Assembly: GCA_028023455.1 (NCBI GenBank)
Contig: JAQFVV010006342.1
Location: 455,001 to 519,000, forward strand
Source: Epiperipatus broadwayi
Taxonomy: Eukaryota; Onychophora; Udeonychophora; Euonychophora; Peripatidae
Direction: 5' to 3'
Length of the DNA stretch: 64,000 nucleotides
How positions within the stretch are numbered: the first letter of the stretch is position 1; every line of letters begins with the position of its first letter. Below the pieces are notes generated by a model, which saw only the letters and a program-made list of their open reading frames with translations, did not search any database and was not told the DNA's origin. Shown here piece after piece: positions 12,650-22,619 of this stretch. The translations under genes were made by a program, and so were the position numbers.

Positions 12650-12845
12650 TTGCACAGGCTTAAACCTGCATTTATATATGTAATATAGGCAGGATTCGAG
12701 CTCAGACTTTCACACGACCCACTACTCTCAGTGCCATCTCATATTGCTGACCCACCTGATCACACACATGTTGAAAAGATAAATAATCACTAATATACGT
12801 ATTTCATGCTAAGCCAGCATTCATCAGTTGGTCTAGATTACTATC
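12650..12845 (-). mobile_element. tRNA-derived SINE with a 5' hammerhead (family D)
   Basis: Read on the minus strand, the element starts with a hammerhead motif (12788-12832). It continues through TGATCAGGTGGGTCAGCAATA, then an A-box-like GATGGCACTGAGAGTAGTGG, and a B-box-like GAGCTCGAATCC, close to the Pol III consensus GGTTCGANTCC. It ends in an AT-rich tail with TGCAGGTTTAAGCCT. Related copies are at 24305-24440 (minus) and 30774-30946 (plus). Pol III transcription is inferred from the boxes. Confidence 0.7.
12788..12832 (-). ncRNA. Hammerhead motif at the SINE 5' end (family D)
   Basis: On the minus strand: ACCAA, CTGATGA (12821-12827), ATGCT-GGCTT-AGCAT (perfect 5-bp stem II), GAAA (12802-12805), TACGTA (palindromic stem III), then TA, with predicted cleavage between 12794 and 12793. 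Stem I is ACCAA with TTAGT, four of five pairs. The related copy near 24406 has TTGGT there, which would make all five. The core is complete; UA is an allowed but less common cleavage dinucleotide. Confidence 0.65.
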
Positions 12846-12994
12846 CTCGCACACACATATATATATATATATATATAATTCACATTGTTTCGAAGGATTA
12901 CAAAACAATGAAAATTGCCTTTAATGTTAATTAAATTTCGTTGGGTATTTATTCCAGTCCTTAAAAGATCAATAATTATATCTATTAAACAAAG

Positions 12995-13141
12995 AATGCA
13001 AGACAATGAACGTAGACCAATATAGCATGAGATTAAAATCATTCTTTGATGAAAAGAAAACCAAAGTACTTAACGTCAAAAATGAAATGAAAGAATTAAT
13101 AAATGATTATGAGGTGAATTTTAAAAATCTAGAATATTTTT
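12995..13141 (+). CDS. Candidate internal exon, possibly formin FH2-like
   Basis: A 147-bp stretch is open between an AG (12993-12994) and a GTAAGA donor (13142-13147). Its frame gives a lysine- and glutamate-rich, helical-looking peptide with MRLKSFFDEKKTKV near the start and NDYEVNFKNLEYF at the end. The spacing of F, L, Y and the terminal EYF resembles the last helix of formin FH2 domains, where a conserved Y/F-rich 'EYF' precedes the domain end. The frame continues past the donor to a stop at 13228. The polypyrimidine tract is poor and no partner exon was recognised. It may be chance; I treat it as a lead only. Confidence 0.25.
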
Positions 13142-13267
13142 GTAAGAATGGATATATTTTTAATTATACTGTAGTCTTAATTTTATATTTATGTGTAATA
13201 ATGTATAATTTAGAACATATTCATTCTTAAAGAAATATTGCTAGAAAAGATGATAATAGATAGACAG

Positions 13268-13470
13268 TTAAAATCTTAAGCTGGATTCCAAGAGATTGTG
13301 AAAGATCTAGAAAGAGACCACGTGTAAGATAGGTGGTTTAAATCAGGAAGTGTGCTGGAGTGATGTGGAAAAGATATGCTAGAGATCGGAGAAGATAGAT
13401 TGAACTTGAAAAGCTCTTTATCCTGCAGGGGATCAATAATGGTTGAAAATGATAATACAGTATTATTTTT
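13268..13470 (+). pseudogene. LINE 3' end remnant 1
   Basis: A broken frame reads ERSRKRPRVR, then stops, and further on WKRYARDRRR-stop-IELEKL. A basic RPRxRW motif followed by a W...A.DR..W..L block is typical of the C-terminal end of many non-LTR retrotransposon polyproteins. It ends with GATCAATAATGGTTGAAAAT, repeated in the next copy. Stops and frame changes show it is dead. The clade cannot be assigned from this fragment. Confidence 0.55.
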
Positions 13471-13639
13471 AAAAAAATAGATAATGCTTAAAAATATCCC
13501 AATAATGATAATCAAATAATTTATTGTTCAAGAATTCATAATAAGTTCAAGCACCAGAAATGATAGAAAGGAGCTGTAATCAATGAACATTGGCTCCATA
13601 TTCTGCCACTCTATCACAACATTAAACCATCCAGTGCAA

Positions 13640-13880
13640 AAAAAGATTCCAATAAAATTATAATGGATAAAAAATGGTTGCTCAAAAACAAGATCTAGAA
13701 AGAAACCATATGCAAGATTGATGGATGAATAAGTGAGTTTGTTAGGGTGGGTTAAAGAAGAGGGATTGTGGAATGAAAAAATTGATTATATATAGAGAAC
13801 CCTTCATCATGAAGAAGGATCAATAACAGTTGAAAATAGTGATGAGAAGAAGAAGCAAGCTGAATGAAATGCACACCTTA
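13640..13880 (+). pseudogene. LINE 3' end remnant 2
   Basis: A second diverged copy of the previous feature. RSRKKPYARLMDE aligns with RSRKRPRVRW, and the tail GATCAATAACAGTTGAAAAT aligns with the first copy's tail. The offset is about 370 bp in the same orientation. It is heavily decayed with several stops. Either two insertions or a local duplication would explain the pair. Confidence 0.5.
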
Positions 13881-14274
13881 AAGAATCACTTGTAGAAGAA
13901 TAAATTCAGCAATTAAAATTTGCACAAAATATTCACTCAAATTTTGATAATACTTAATCATCATGAGTAGATGTTTCATATTAAACCTTTAAGACTTCAG
14001 TAAATTTTATACATTGTTTCTGCCCATAAAAACATAAAAATAAAAATCTCTCTTTTTTAAATGGAATCAAAAGTAACAATAAAATTATAGATTGTCGATC
14101 ACTTAGGTTTATTATCAATAAAAACGAATATTGGTTTACTTATTTCAAAAAATAAATCTCAGTAAACCAAAATATATATTTGGTTTTCTATGAAAATGTA
14201 TATTACTCTAATGCTGTAAACAGCTTACCATAATTGTAAAGTATTAAACTTAAAAGTTAATAGTTTCTAGATTG

Positions 14275-14345
14275 GAACTCAATCCTTTGCTTTTGGTGTT
14301 CAAACTCACATGACTTCCAGAGCCAATAAGCATTCAGTTTTTTTT
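14275..14345 (-). repeat. Probable tRNA-derived SINE fragment
   Basis: On the minus strand the sequence has ATTGGCTCTGGAAGTCATG followed by GAGTTTGAACACC, spaced like tRNA A and B boxes. The GGCTCTGGAA word recurs in the SINE at 18275. It is short and degenerate. Confidence 0.45.
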
Positions 14346-14418
14346 TATAACAGTACACCTGGGTCTCTTTTTACACGGACTTATTCAACATGATTTTGAA
14401 GTTACATGATTCGTGTTT

Positions 14419-14525
14419 CACCGGAAGTCAATTTCCGATAATGTGCTATTACTTTAAATAATAAATTTCGTGCACTTATGTTATATTGAAAATAATAGCA
14501 CATTATTGGAATTCGACTTTCATCT
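14419..14525. repeat. Fold-back, arms about 40 bp
   Basis: GGAAGTCAATTTCCGATAAT and the following bases on the left pair with ATTATTGGAATTCGACTTTC on the right. The loop contains GTGCAC. No coding content. Confidence 0.65.
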
Positions 14526-14529
14526 TAGT

Positions 14530-16220
14530 AATTTCAATATTTTCAGTGCTTTATAATAGTAAGATTTTATGCAATAATGAAATTAAAATCATGATTTCCA
14601 CATTTTATGTATACCCATATTAAATTTTACAAGATTATAATGTAAATTTGTTCAAACATTGTGCGTGTTAATTTTGCATTTTAAATCATATTCTGTTTTT
14701 GCTTTTTAAAAAAGAACGTAATCAATTATTATTTTTTTATTAATGACACTAATCATTAATGTGCTCTTAAATTCCAACGAGAACTAAATGGTTGTATGTC
14801 TGGATATCGCGAGCTTCGTAAACAATTAATAAAATCATCGTCTCAAAGATTAACCAAAAGACTTGTTTTTTACGAGGCTCCTTGTAGACATCTGACGTCA
14901 CTCTAACTCAGCCGATTCTTATGGTAAAAAATTTGTTCGATACGTTTTGAAGAGGTTTTTAAAAGTTCTGTAAGATGGTGACCTCTTCCGACTTATTTTA
15001 CAAGTAAAAAATAAAAAAAAACGCATTTAAACCTAAACAAAGAAAGAACATTATTTGTGATTGGTTCTTAGCAAGCTCTCAGCCGAAAAAGACATTCTGA
15101 TTGGCTGGAAAGAACAAAGAAACCGCCTGATCAAAGAAAATAAAGAAAAACGCTGAGATTTTCATTTCAAATCCAATTTTAAGTATTATAAAATTATATT
15201 TATGGAAATTAAAAATTATTTTCAGATAGAATAATAAAAAAACAAAATTATTTTCAAAAAATATTGAAGATTTTAGTAAAAATATTGAAGATGTAGTAAA
15301 AAGAAATATTTACTTTTCTATAATGTAAAAGTCGATCTTTTTGTTTATATTATAGCTTTTATGTTGCCGAAATTGAATATTTTAGAATAAATAAATAGCA
15401 ATTTATTTTTGAAAGAACTTTCGTTCCCTTCATAACCTGAAAAATTAATAATATACTTTTTATAAACGTATCTGAGTTGAATTTAATATTATAGGCGAAT
15501 ATGTTTTAACAATAGGCTTTGTCTTCAGTTTGTGAGTTGGCCAATTAAAAGATTTGATTTTTACCTCATACAACTAATAATATAATTAGCGGTTAAAAGG
15601 TTAATTACTAATTATGTTGTCACCAGAAAATCATAATAATTAAAACGTGTATAAAAAATGTAAATTACTGTACTGTAAATTATGCATAAAAATATATTAT
15701 TTTGAATAAAATTAAATATTATAGTTAAAAAAAGTTTGTCTTGTAACAATTTTTTTCAAATTTGAAATTTTTATTAGTCATATTTTATTTCCTTATTTTT
15801 TTTTTGTGCGAATTTTAAAGTAATTTTACATTGGTGCTTTGCTTTTACGCGAATTTTGAAAAATCACAGACCACATCACCCCTTTTTCAATGTAAGTTAC
15901 ATCTATTTTTGCGCGATTTCGTTTGTGCGTGTTTTCTGAGGAACCTATCTATCGCGTAAAATGAGACCCAGGTGTAATACATATTTTAAACTATATGTAA
16001 ATGAATACTCTCATTCTCAATTACAAGATAAAGTCTATGAAAAGATAGAATAAATCCATCTATCTTTCCAGCCCAAACATTTAAGTATGCGCCAATCTTA
16101 AGTGTTTGGAAATGAGAGCATGAAGATATTAAGCAATCACTTAAAATTACTTTATTATGCTTGAATGAATGATGTTTGCAAAATTATTTAAAATTTACTA
16201 TAAGTCATTCTTAGTTGAAG
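14530..16220. other. Gene-free stretch
   Basis: AT-rich, with a slightly GC-richer segment at 14770-15130. That segment has no open frame of note and no recognisable transposon end. Confidence 0.5.
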
Positions 16221-16227
16221 TTAAACA

Positions 16228-16375
16228 TATATATAATAAAGTATTTATTTATATAGTGCTATGTTAATAATTTGTAATTGTAAATCTGTAAAGCACATGT
16301 GCATTAGCCTGATCGCTAATTTACAATTAAAATTTATTAACATGGTGCTATATAAATAAATACCTTATTATATAT
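16228..16375. repeat. Fold-back, arms about 58 bp
   Basis: AATAAAGTATTTATTTATAT at the left pairs with ATATAAATAAATACCTTATT at the right. Pairing continues through TAGTGCTATGTTAATAA and its complement. The loop of about 30 bp contains CACATGTG. Non-coding. Confidence 0.75.
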
Positions 16376-16932
16376 AATAGTAACAGTAACTTGTTTATGA
16401 AACCACTTTGCAAAGTAATTTTTTTTTGTATTTCACAATATTAATAATTACTAACTGGATACATTTTTTTAAAAAAACTGTAATAAATGATATAATAATT
16501 ATAGAAATAATACTAAAATATTATTATAAAATATATCATAGATCATTTATGGAATTATCTTGGAAAATATTTAATTACAAATTGATAGATTCATCATTTT
16601 GGTTCCATACATCTAAGATCACCATTTTTCAAAAATCTCAATAAAAATATGTTGCTTTCAATTTAAATAAAAAATACAGTAATGCTATAGAATTAAATAC
16701 ATAGAAGGCTTTATACATATATGCAATTATGTGTTGAACTATTTCCATTATATAGTATTAATTATTAAATGGTTTTATAAAAATTCAATTGTTATTTATA
16801 CTTTGCAAATACATTCAACTATTAATAATGTTTCTAAAAACATTTAATAATTAATATTAGATGATGGAAATAATCCAATACATTATTACAACTATAATAC
16901 CATCTTCACAAAAGTTCAGACAAACTCTTATA

Positions 16933-17575
16933 TTTAAGCAAAGAGCTTTGCTAATTGTTGGTCAGGGGATTGGATGTGGTTTCTTATAGAGATATTTAAA
17001 TGCTTTCTCTTGGTTAGCATTTACCACAAAGCTTGTTGAACAATTAGCAAAGCTCTTTGTTTACATTTTACAAGCTTAAAAAAAAAGGGATCATGTGATA
17101 TATGACTTTTTTATTTTTTATTGACTATTTATAGTCTTTGCTTTAAGTCTTAATTGATGTTATATTGCCAAGACTACTAATATATGGTTTGGCTGAAGAT
17201 CTCTCAGCCCCATATAGCTATTTGAGTTAGCTATTTGGGTTTGAAGACATTTAGTGTCTGAAAATTTCAGATTTTCTACTCAATGGTTAACTCTTAGACA
17301 AATGCTGGCTTTGGGTTGGTATTTTTAGATCTAGGGTCTGAAACTATCCTAGCACCTGTCTGAGGAGTGCCAAAGCTTGAAACCATTGGTCAGGGGATTG
17401 GGTGTGGTTTCTCATAGAGATATTTTAAATGCTTTTCTTTTGGTTTGGTTAGCATTTATCACAAAGTTTGTTGAGCAATTAAAAAAGCCCTTTCTTTATA
17501 TTTTACAAGCTTAAAAAAAAGAAAAAAAAGAAATGGGGTCATGTGATATATGACACTTTTTTTATTTTTTATTAA
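16933..17575 (+). mobile_element. Family C hammerhead repeat, partial head-to-tail dimer with snap-back 5' end
   Basis: From GGTCAGGGG (16960) to the same word at 17388 is 428 bp. After each, the same connector and tail follow: GGATTGG.TGTGGTTTCT, GGTTAGCATTTA, ACAAGCTTAAAAAAAA, TCATGTGATATATGAC. The 5' end at 16933-16959 is an inverted copy of tail sequence at 17039-17063 (AGCAAAGAGCTTTGCTAATT). The complete unit contains the hammerhead at 17353-17397. The copy at 40722-41010 shares the 5' body (CCTACTAATATATGG) and the connector. No coding frame. Confidence 0.75.
17353..17397 (+). ncRNA. Hammerhead, family C, weakened stem II
   Basis: CTGAGGA (17360-17366) fits CUGANGA. GAAA is at 17379-17382, stem III CC-ATT-GG at 17383-17389, and TC at 17390-17391, then AGGGGA. 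Stem I pairs four of five positions (CCTGT with AGGGG, one G-G mismatch). Stem II (GTGC...GCTT) is poor compared with the perfect GACC/GGTC in the copy at 40906. It is probably an ageing copy. Confidence 0.6.
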
Positions 17576-17640
17576 ACTTATATTTATTTGTTTATATTAT
17601 AGTTTTCTATGTATAATGATCAAGCAAATAAAAAAACTGG

Positions 17641-17880
17641 TTTGATTCAATAGATTGGGAAGGTCCATTATACAGGAAAGAGTAAAAAGTTATAATTGTT
17701 TTTACTGCTTAGCACACTGCTTTCAACCAGGCCGTCATATTCATAGCACAAAGCCAGGTATGTGGGAGAATATCTTTGTGTTATGAATATGACTGAGTTG
17801 AAAGTAGTGCTAAGCAATGAAAACAATTATAATTTTTAATCTTTCCTATATAGGGACCTTCCCTATTTATTGAATCACAA
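17641..17880. repeat. Fold-back, arms about 105 bp
   Basis: Left TTTGATTCAATAGATTGGGA pairs with right CCCTATTTATTGAATCA. Pairing continues through TATAATTGTTTT, TGCTTAGCAC, CTTTCAAC and CATATTCATA. Few mismatches over about 105 bp suggest a young element. The loop of about 20 bp has no hammerhead core. Confidence 0.8.
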
Positions 17881-17940
17881 ACGAATAAAAAAATACAAAT
17901 TTCTTCTGCTATAAATTATAAATTACTAACAACCAACACC

Positions 17941-18213
17941 CCTGCTGTTATTTAGCAGATATAATATTATTAATATATATAGTTTTTTTTTCTCATGTGT
18001 CATAGCATCAGCTGGGAAGCAAACCTGTCAACCCGGTACAATTGCCTGCAAAAGCAGCTGTCTCTGACCTCTCGACCACCAATGCTTGACATTAATATAT
18101 ATAGTTAAAATAATTGCTAAGTGCTTTCAACAATAACGTATTCTTATCAAGGCCATGTTAGTGTTGAAAGCAATTGGCAATTATTTTATATGTTATTATC
18201 TGTGCTAAATAAC
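17941..18213. repeat. Fold-back interrupted by a SINE
   Basis: The left arm (TGTTATTTAGCAGATA, 17946 onward, resuming at 18107 with AAAATAATTGC) pairs with TATCTGTGCTAAATAACA and GCAATTATTTT on the right. The inner arms carry GCTTTCAACA and its complement. The left arm is split exactly by the SINE at 17985-18090, so the fold-back is the older of the two. Confidence 0.7.
17985..18090 (-). mobile_element. Short tRNA-related retroposon with 16-bp target duplication
   Basis: The 106-bp insert is flanked by identical ATTAATATATATAGTT (17969-17984 and 18091-18106). On the minus strand it begins TGTCAAGCATTGG, has an A-box-like TGGTCGAGAGGTCAGAG and a B-box-like GGGTTGACAGGTTTGC, and ends GAGAAAAAAAA. 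A tRNA-like head, A-tail and long target duplication indicate retroposition by LINE-type target priming. It could be a SINE or a retro-tRNA. Confidence 0.78.
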
Positions 18214-18274
18214 AAAAGAAGTGATGATTTTTAGTAAACAAATAAGAAATCAAATAAAACCTATTGAGTTAAAA

Positions 18275-18425
18275 ACATGTGTTGTTTAGTATAGTGATAA
18301 AGTATCCGGCTCTGGAACATAAAATCTTCAAAGTCTTCATGACAATTCCCGTACTGGCATTTCCAGTATTCAAATTTTAATACTGAACAATAAACTATTC
18401 AATTTTTTTCTTTACCCTGCATAGT
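18275..18425 (+). mobile_element. tRNA-derived SINE
   Basis: TTTAGTATAGTGATAAAGTA followed by CCGGCTCTGGAACAT resembles the D-arm and anticodon arm of a tRNA. The sequence continues to CCAGTATTCAAAT and ACAATAAACTATTCAA. The same head and tail recur in the fold-back that follows, which supports a repeat family. Confidence 0.55.
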
Positions 18426-18433
18426 TGAAAATA

Positions 18434-18609
18434 TAAATAATCAAATAACTTTATTGCTGAATGGTTTGAATGTTGGAAAGGTAAAAACTGGAATATATGG
18501 AATGCATGGTTGAATGTCAGATTCTGGAATGTAAAGTCCTTAAATGTACTCCAGTTCTTACACTTCCAATATTCAAACTACCCAGCAATAAAGTTATTTG
18601 ATTATTTAT
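18434..18609 (+). mobile_element. Snap-back copy of the 18275 SINE
   Basis: The arms at 18434-18494 and 18549-18609 are reverse complements (TAAATAATCAAATAACTTTA and its complement). The loop, GATTCTGGAATGTAAAGTCC, matches the tRNA-like head of the neighbouring SINE. The right arm is the SINE tail, so the left arm appears to be an inverted copy of the tail joined to the head. Confidence 0.6.
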
Positions 18610-18775
18610 ATTTTTTTTACAAACAATTAACTGTATTAATTTTTATTAGTGGTGCTTCCAGAAAAAAAATTAATTATTAAATTTGTTCTTGAAAATATCA
18701 ATAATGTAACAATCATTCAATATTTGCATAATTATTGTGTAAATATAACTAATTAAACCATTTTTAAAAAAATAA

Positions 18776-19335
18776 TTTTTAAGCAATATTTGGGATTCTA
18801 TTCAAAGGCTAAAGGTGCTGCTAATTATGGCAGTGCAAGAAATGTCATATTCAGTGGATTTCAGCAAGTTCTGGCAAGATTCATTTGTTTTTATCAATGT
18901 GCATAACTAATGCCATTGGAGCTGCTCACTGTGACAATGCCATTACTTATATGAGAGTGATATGTTTATTCTGGTTTCTCTTCAGAGTGAATACTTTGTT
19001 ATTGTTTTCATTTAGGGTCAACAATAAAACATTCTGCATTTATTTTTTGTAATTAACATTTTTTTAAAAAAAAATTTAAACAATGCTTGAGGTATTTCTA
19101 GTTATGGCAGCACTAGAAAGGTCAAATTTGGTGAATTTGAGCAAGTTTTACCAAAATTCATTTGCTTTTTTTAATGCATGTAACTATTGCCATTGGATCT
19201 GCTCCTGCCACAGCAGCAATAGTTATTTGAACATGGTATGCTTATTTATTCTGGTTTTTCTTCAAAACAACTAAATTTTTATTGCTCTCATTTAGGAGGA
19301 GCAATAAAATATTCTGTTTTTTCCTGTAATTAACA
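18776..19335 (+). repeat. Tandem dimer of a 277-bp repeat
   Basis: Two diverged copies stand head to tail. Shared words include TTATGGCAG (18825, 19102), GAATTTGAGCAAG-like, CCATTGGA.CTGCTC, TTTATTCTGGTTT and CAATAAAA.ATTCTG, each at an offset near 277 bp. Unit size and dimer form resemble the hammerhead repeats elsewhere, but I see no CUGANGA...GAAA core. Any frame (63 codons at 19083-19274) is incidental. Confidence 0.7.
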
Positions 19336-19339
19336 CTTA

Positions 19340-21405
19340 TAAATAAACAAATAAATGTTTATTATAAAAAATATATCAAAATAATAAAAGAAATATTATT
19401 TTATATAGTGTTGAATATATGGAGAAAAAATCCCTCAATTGTCATTGCATGAAAAAATTGGAATAAAAAGTAAAGGTCGATCTGTTCCAGATATTATTAT
19501 TTGTCACACAGCAATTAGTAAAAATATAAAATACATTAGATCTTTTAAGAATGATTAGTATAAGAAAAATAAAATGGTTGTGTGGTTATGAAATTAGAAA
19601 TGCTCTGTTTTGTTGTCAGTGCTTATTTTTTGGCAGTGATGCTGTAATAAAGCACTCCTGTTTAAAAAATTTCATAGACCACCACTGATTTTTATTGAAG
19701 CTTATAATAAAATTAACAGTAAACTATTACCAAAAACATCAAATTATAATCACTGTAGCTCTGTTAATGGTAGCAAACAACCTTTTCAGAAAAACTGTAG
19801 CACAAATTTATTCTACCTAAATGTCCAATAGAATTCAACAGAACATCTATAAAATATATATGGTGTTATATCATACTTGTATTTACACTCCTAAAAAACA
19901 TATAAGCACTTTTATTGATAGTTCTTAAAATTTTGGATGTTCATAAGACATTGTAAATTATGTCTAATTTTGTTGAAGATATAAGAACAATTTGCATCAA
20001 ATAGATGAATTCATTAATTCAAGATACTTTTTGTTTAAATAAAGTATAATGGTATACTATCATTAAACATTAACTTTAATAAAAGGTCAGAGATGTTATA
20101 TTTTTGCTATTAATTTAAGGGGAAAGGCAGCTATTAATTACTCAACTACAAATAACTTTAATAGGAATATCCTAAAATTACAAATCTTTGTAATATATCA
20201 AAAAATTGTGCTCATGAGTAATGATTTGGTTACCATTTTTATTAAATTATTTGCTTGTTTCAAATAACGTTGTAGATTGAAATCTGTCTTTAGTTAGTCT
20301 GGCAGTTTATAGGTGGCATTGAAAATAAGTCATCCCCCCTCCCTCTTTTTTTTTTTGTATCATTTTTTAATGTGTCTTATAGGTGGTTTTAATATGAATG
20401 AAATTTGAATCTTTTATTAAATAGGTTGTGAATGCAGAGTGTATTTTATTTAAAGAAAGAAATGTTTATTGTTGTTTTTTATAACAGTTGATCAGAAAAT
20501 TTTAAATGTGTAAAAAGTGGAGATGGGGGGTTGTATAGAATATGATTTATTTTTTTGTTAGATCATAGGATTGATTTTTTTAATTAAAATTTATGGATTT
20601 AAAACGGGGAGATTGGTGTTTAAGGAATTATAATATGCTTCAGTTGATTATACTGCTGATTAGTTTGTATTGCTAATCTAGCCCTGAGTAATTTAGTGCA
20701 GTGGTGAAATAGTAGACCCTGGAGATCAAAATCCATGAGCCAGGGCCCTTTTTATGAATATGCAATAAACCATTTGATTATATATATATGTAATCTATTC
20801 ATTAAAACTATTAGTTGAAAAAGAATTAGTGAAATATTAAAATAATATAATTATTTGTTATATCTATACTCAGTTTAACTTTTACGATAAAAGAAAACGT
20901 AATCAATAATATATTATTGAAAAGAAACGATTAATAACGTATTCTCTGAAGGTTTGACTTGGCTCTGAAAACAACCACTGGCAATAAGATATAAATGCAT
21001 TTTAATGTGTTTATAAATAGAAATAATCCCATTAAATTCATTCGACAAGTTTTGAAAAAATGGCATAATTAATGCTGTATATGTGCATTGTTTTGTTTTA
21101 ATTGAGTTTATGAAAGAATATATTTTATGGATGTATTTAATGTCTACAAAGGCTAAAGATTTACACAAGTGAATTATAATTACTACTATTATTAAATGAT
21201 AGTTTGTTTAATAGTAGATTATTTTTTTTTACATTCTTACTTATCTATATGTTGCCAGCAATATGCCTATTTCAGAAAATGTAATATTCACACTTGAAAA
21301 ATGGAAAATTTAAATATGGTATCATTCCAGATATTAATAATAGTTAAAATTAAACTGTCTTGTTAAAGAATAAAGTTATTACACCAATATCTAATAAAAT
21401 TGATT
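19340..21405. other. Gene-free stretch with a SINE-like trace
   Basis: Mostly AT-rich unique sequence. Around 20694-20770 the string TGCAGTGGTGAAATAGTAG followed by CCCTGGAGATCAAAATCC resembles a tRNA head and recurs near 50950. Nothing else can be supported. Confidence 0.5.
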
Positions 21406-21410
21406 ATCGT

Positions 21411-21965
21411 AATTCATTGGATGATTAGGCTGTAGATAGAGATTTTGATGCACTAGACTTCTACCATCCATTGATTACTATGGTTTGTACCAGGTGCCAA
21501 TATTGTGTAAAAAAATTGCAACACTGACAACAGATTGTGTAAGCATAAGAAATGGTAGTTATGATGTTTTATTTAATACCAATCCTAGTCAAAAGTTGTT
21601 GGTGACTATGGTTGTTAAAAATCTAAAGACACTAAAATATATAGATACTGAACTGGGTTCAGCTTTAAAAATATAGTTAACTAAAAAGATAAAAGGTGAC
21701 TACTGAATGAATGCCTTAGATCCAAAGATCTAGGTGCAGAGCTCTCAAATCCAAGGCTCCTCACTGATTAAAATCATGGGCTAGAAATTAGTCTGTAGAT
21801 ATTTAATACATAGAGACTACATAGAGATTTGAATGCAATAAAATTCTAACATTCATTGATTATTATGGCTTGCACTAGGTGGCCAATAATCTATGGGGAA
21901 AGTTGCTATTGTGTAAACATAAGAAATAGTGGTCATGTGATGCTTGATTGCCATACTTAAAACAT
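21411..21965 (+). mobile_element. Family A hammerhead repeat, partial head-to-tail dimer
   Basis: The segment starts just after where a hammerhead cut would lie (TTGGATGATTAGG matches TTGGATGAGTAGG at 75-87). It runs through connector and tail (CCATTGATTACTATGG, GTGTAAGCATAAG), then a body (TACCAATCCTAG, CTGAACTGGGTTCAG, ATCTAGGTGCAGAGCTCTCA), then a hammerhead at 21758-21798, then connector and tail again, ending near GTCATGTGATGCTT. The offset between tail copies is about 385 bp. There is no coding capacity beyond an incidental 63-codon frame. Confidence 0.75.
21758..21798 (+). ncRNA. Inactivated hammerhead, family A
   Basis: The box reads CTGATTA (21764-21770) instead of CTGATGA, changing the invariant G8. 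GAAA is at 21784-21787, followed by TTAG-TC. Stem I 5' strand CTCCTCA and downstream TGTAGA pair poorly. It is recognisable by alignment with 28-69 but predicted dead. Confidence 0.6.
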
Positions 21966-22507
21966 CAACATCCATTACACAGTGTTTAATTCACTTCCGA
22001 AGATCCATTATTATATATTACATAAATATAAGATATATTAGAAAAGTTTTATGCATTATTCACACTAATGGAAATGCTATTAATATTTCATTGAAGTTTT
22101 AAAAAAAGAACCTCAACAAACTAGACATGAGAACAATGTTTGGTGCAAATCCAAATATGTTCTTTTTTCAGAACCTCTATTAAGTAAATTTTATATCAAT
22201 AATGATGAATAGGTTTACTTTGATAACATAGACTTAGATTATGCTATGTTTTAGCTGGAATTTTAACATGAGTAAAAATGGGATAAATGTATACCTGTTT
22301 AAATCTAAATAACCAACAATATGAGGTTATAGATCTATAATATGTTTTATTTTTTTAAGAAAAGATGAATAAATGCTTTTATTAATATTTCTCTCATATG
22401 ACAATATCTGATATGTCATAAATGAGTTTTTTTAATAAAGAAAGCTAATTGTAAATGTACATCTTGTTTTATTGATCTATGAGAATGATATTACTATTTA
22501 TTTGTAT

Positions 22508-22610
22508 CCATAATGATTTGATGCAATTGGTAAAACATCTGACTTTGGATTAGGATGATCCAGGATCTTATGAAGTCCCAAGGAATATGCATTTTTTAAT
22601 TTATCTATTT
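22508..22610 (+). mobile_element. tRNA-derived SINE head
   Basis: TGATGCAATTGGTAAAACAT, then CTGACTTTGGATTAGGA, follows the plan of a tRNA D-arm (CGCAATNGGTAGCGC-like) and anticodon stem (TCTGACT...). A GATCC-containing T-arm-like segment follows. It is degenerate and not a functional tRNA. Confidence 0.55.
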
Positions 22611-22619
22611 ATTAGTAAA

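Noticed and set aside
13006-13228. Treating the 74-codon frame as a complete small protein
   Set aside because: The candidate coding signal ends at the GTAAGA donor; the rest looks like read-through into AT-rich intron.
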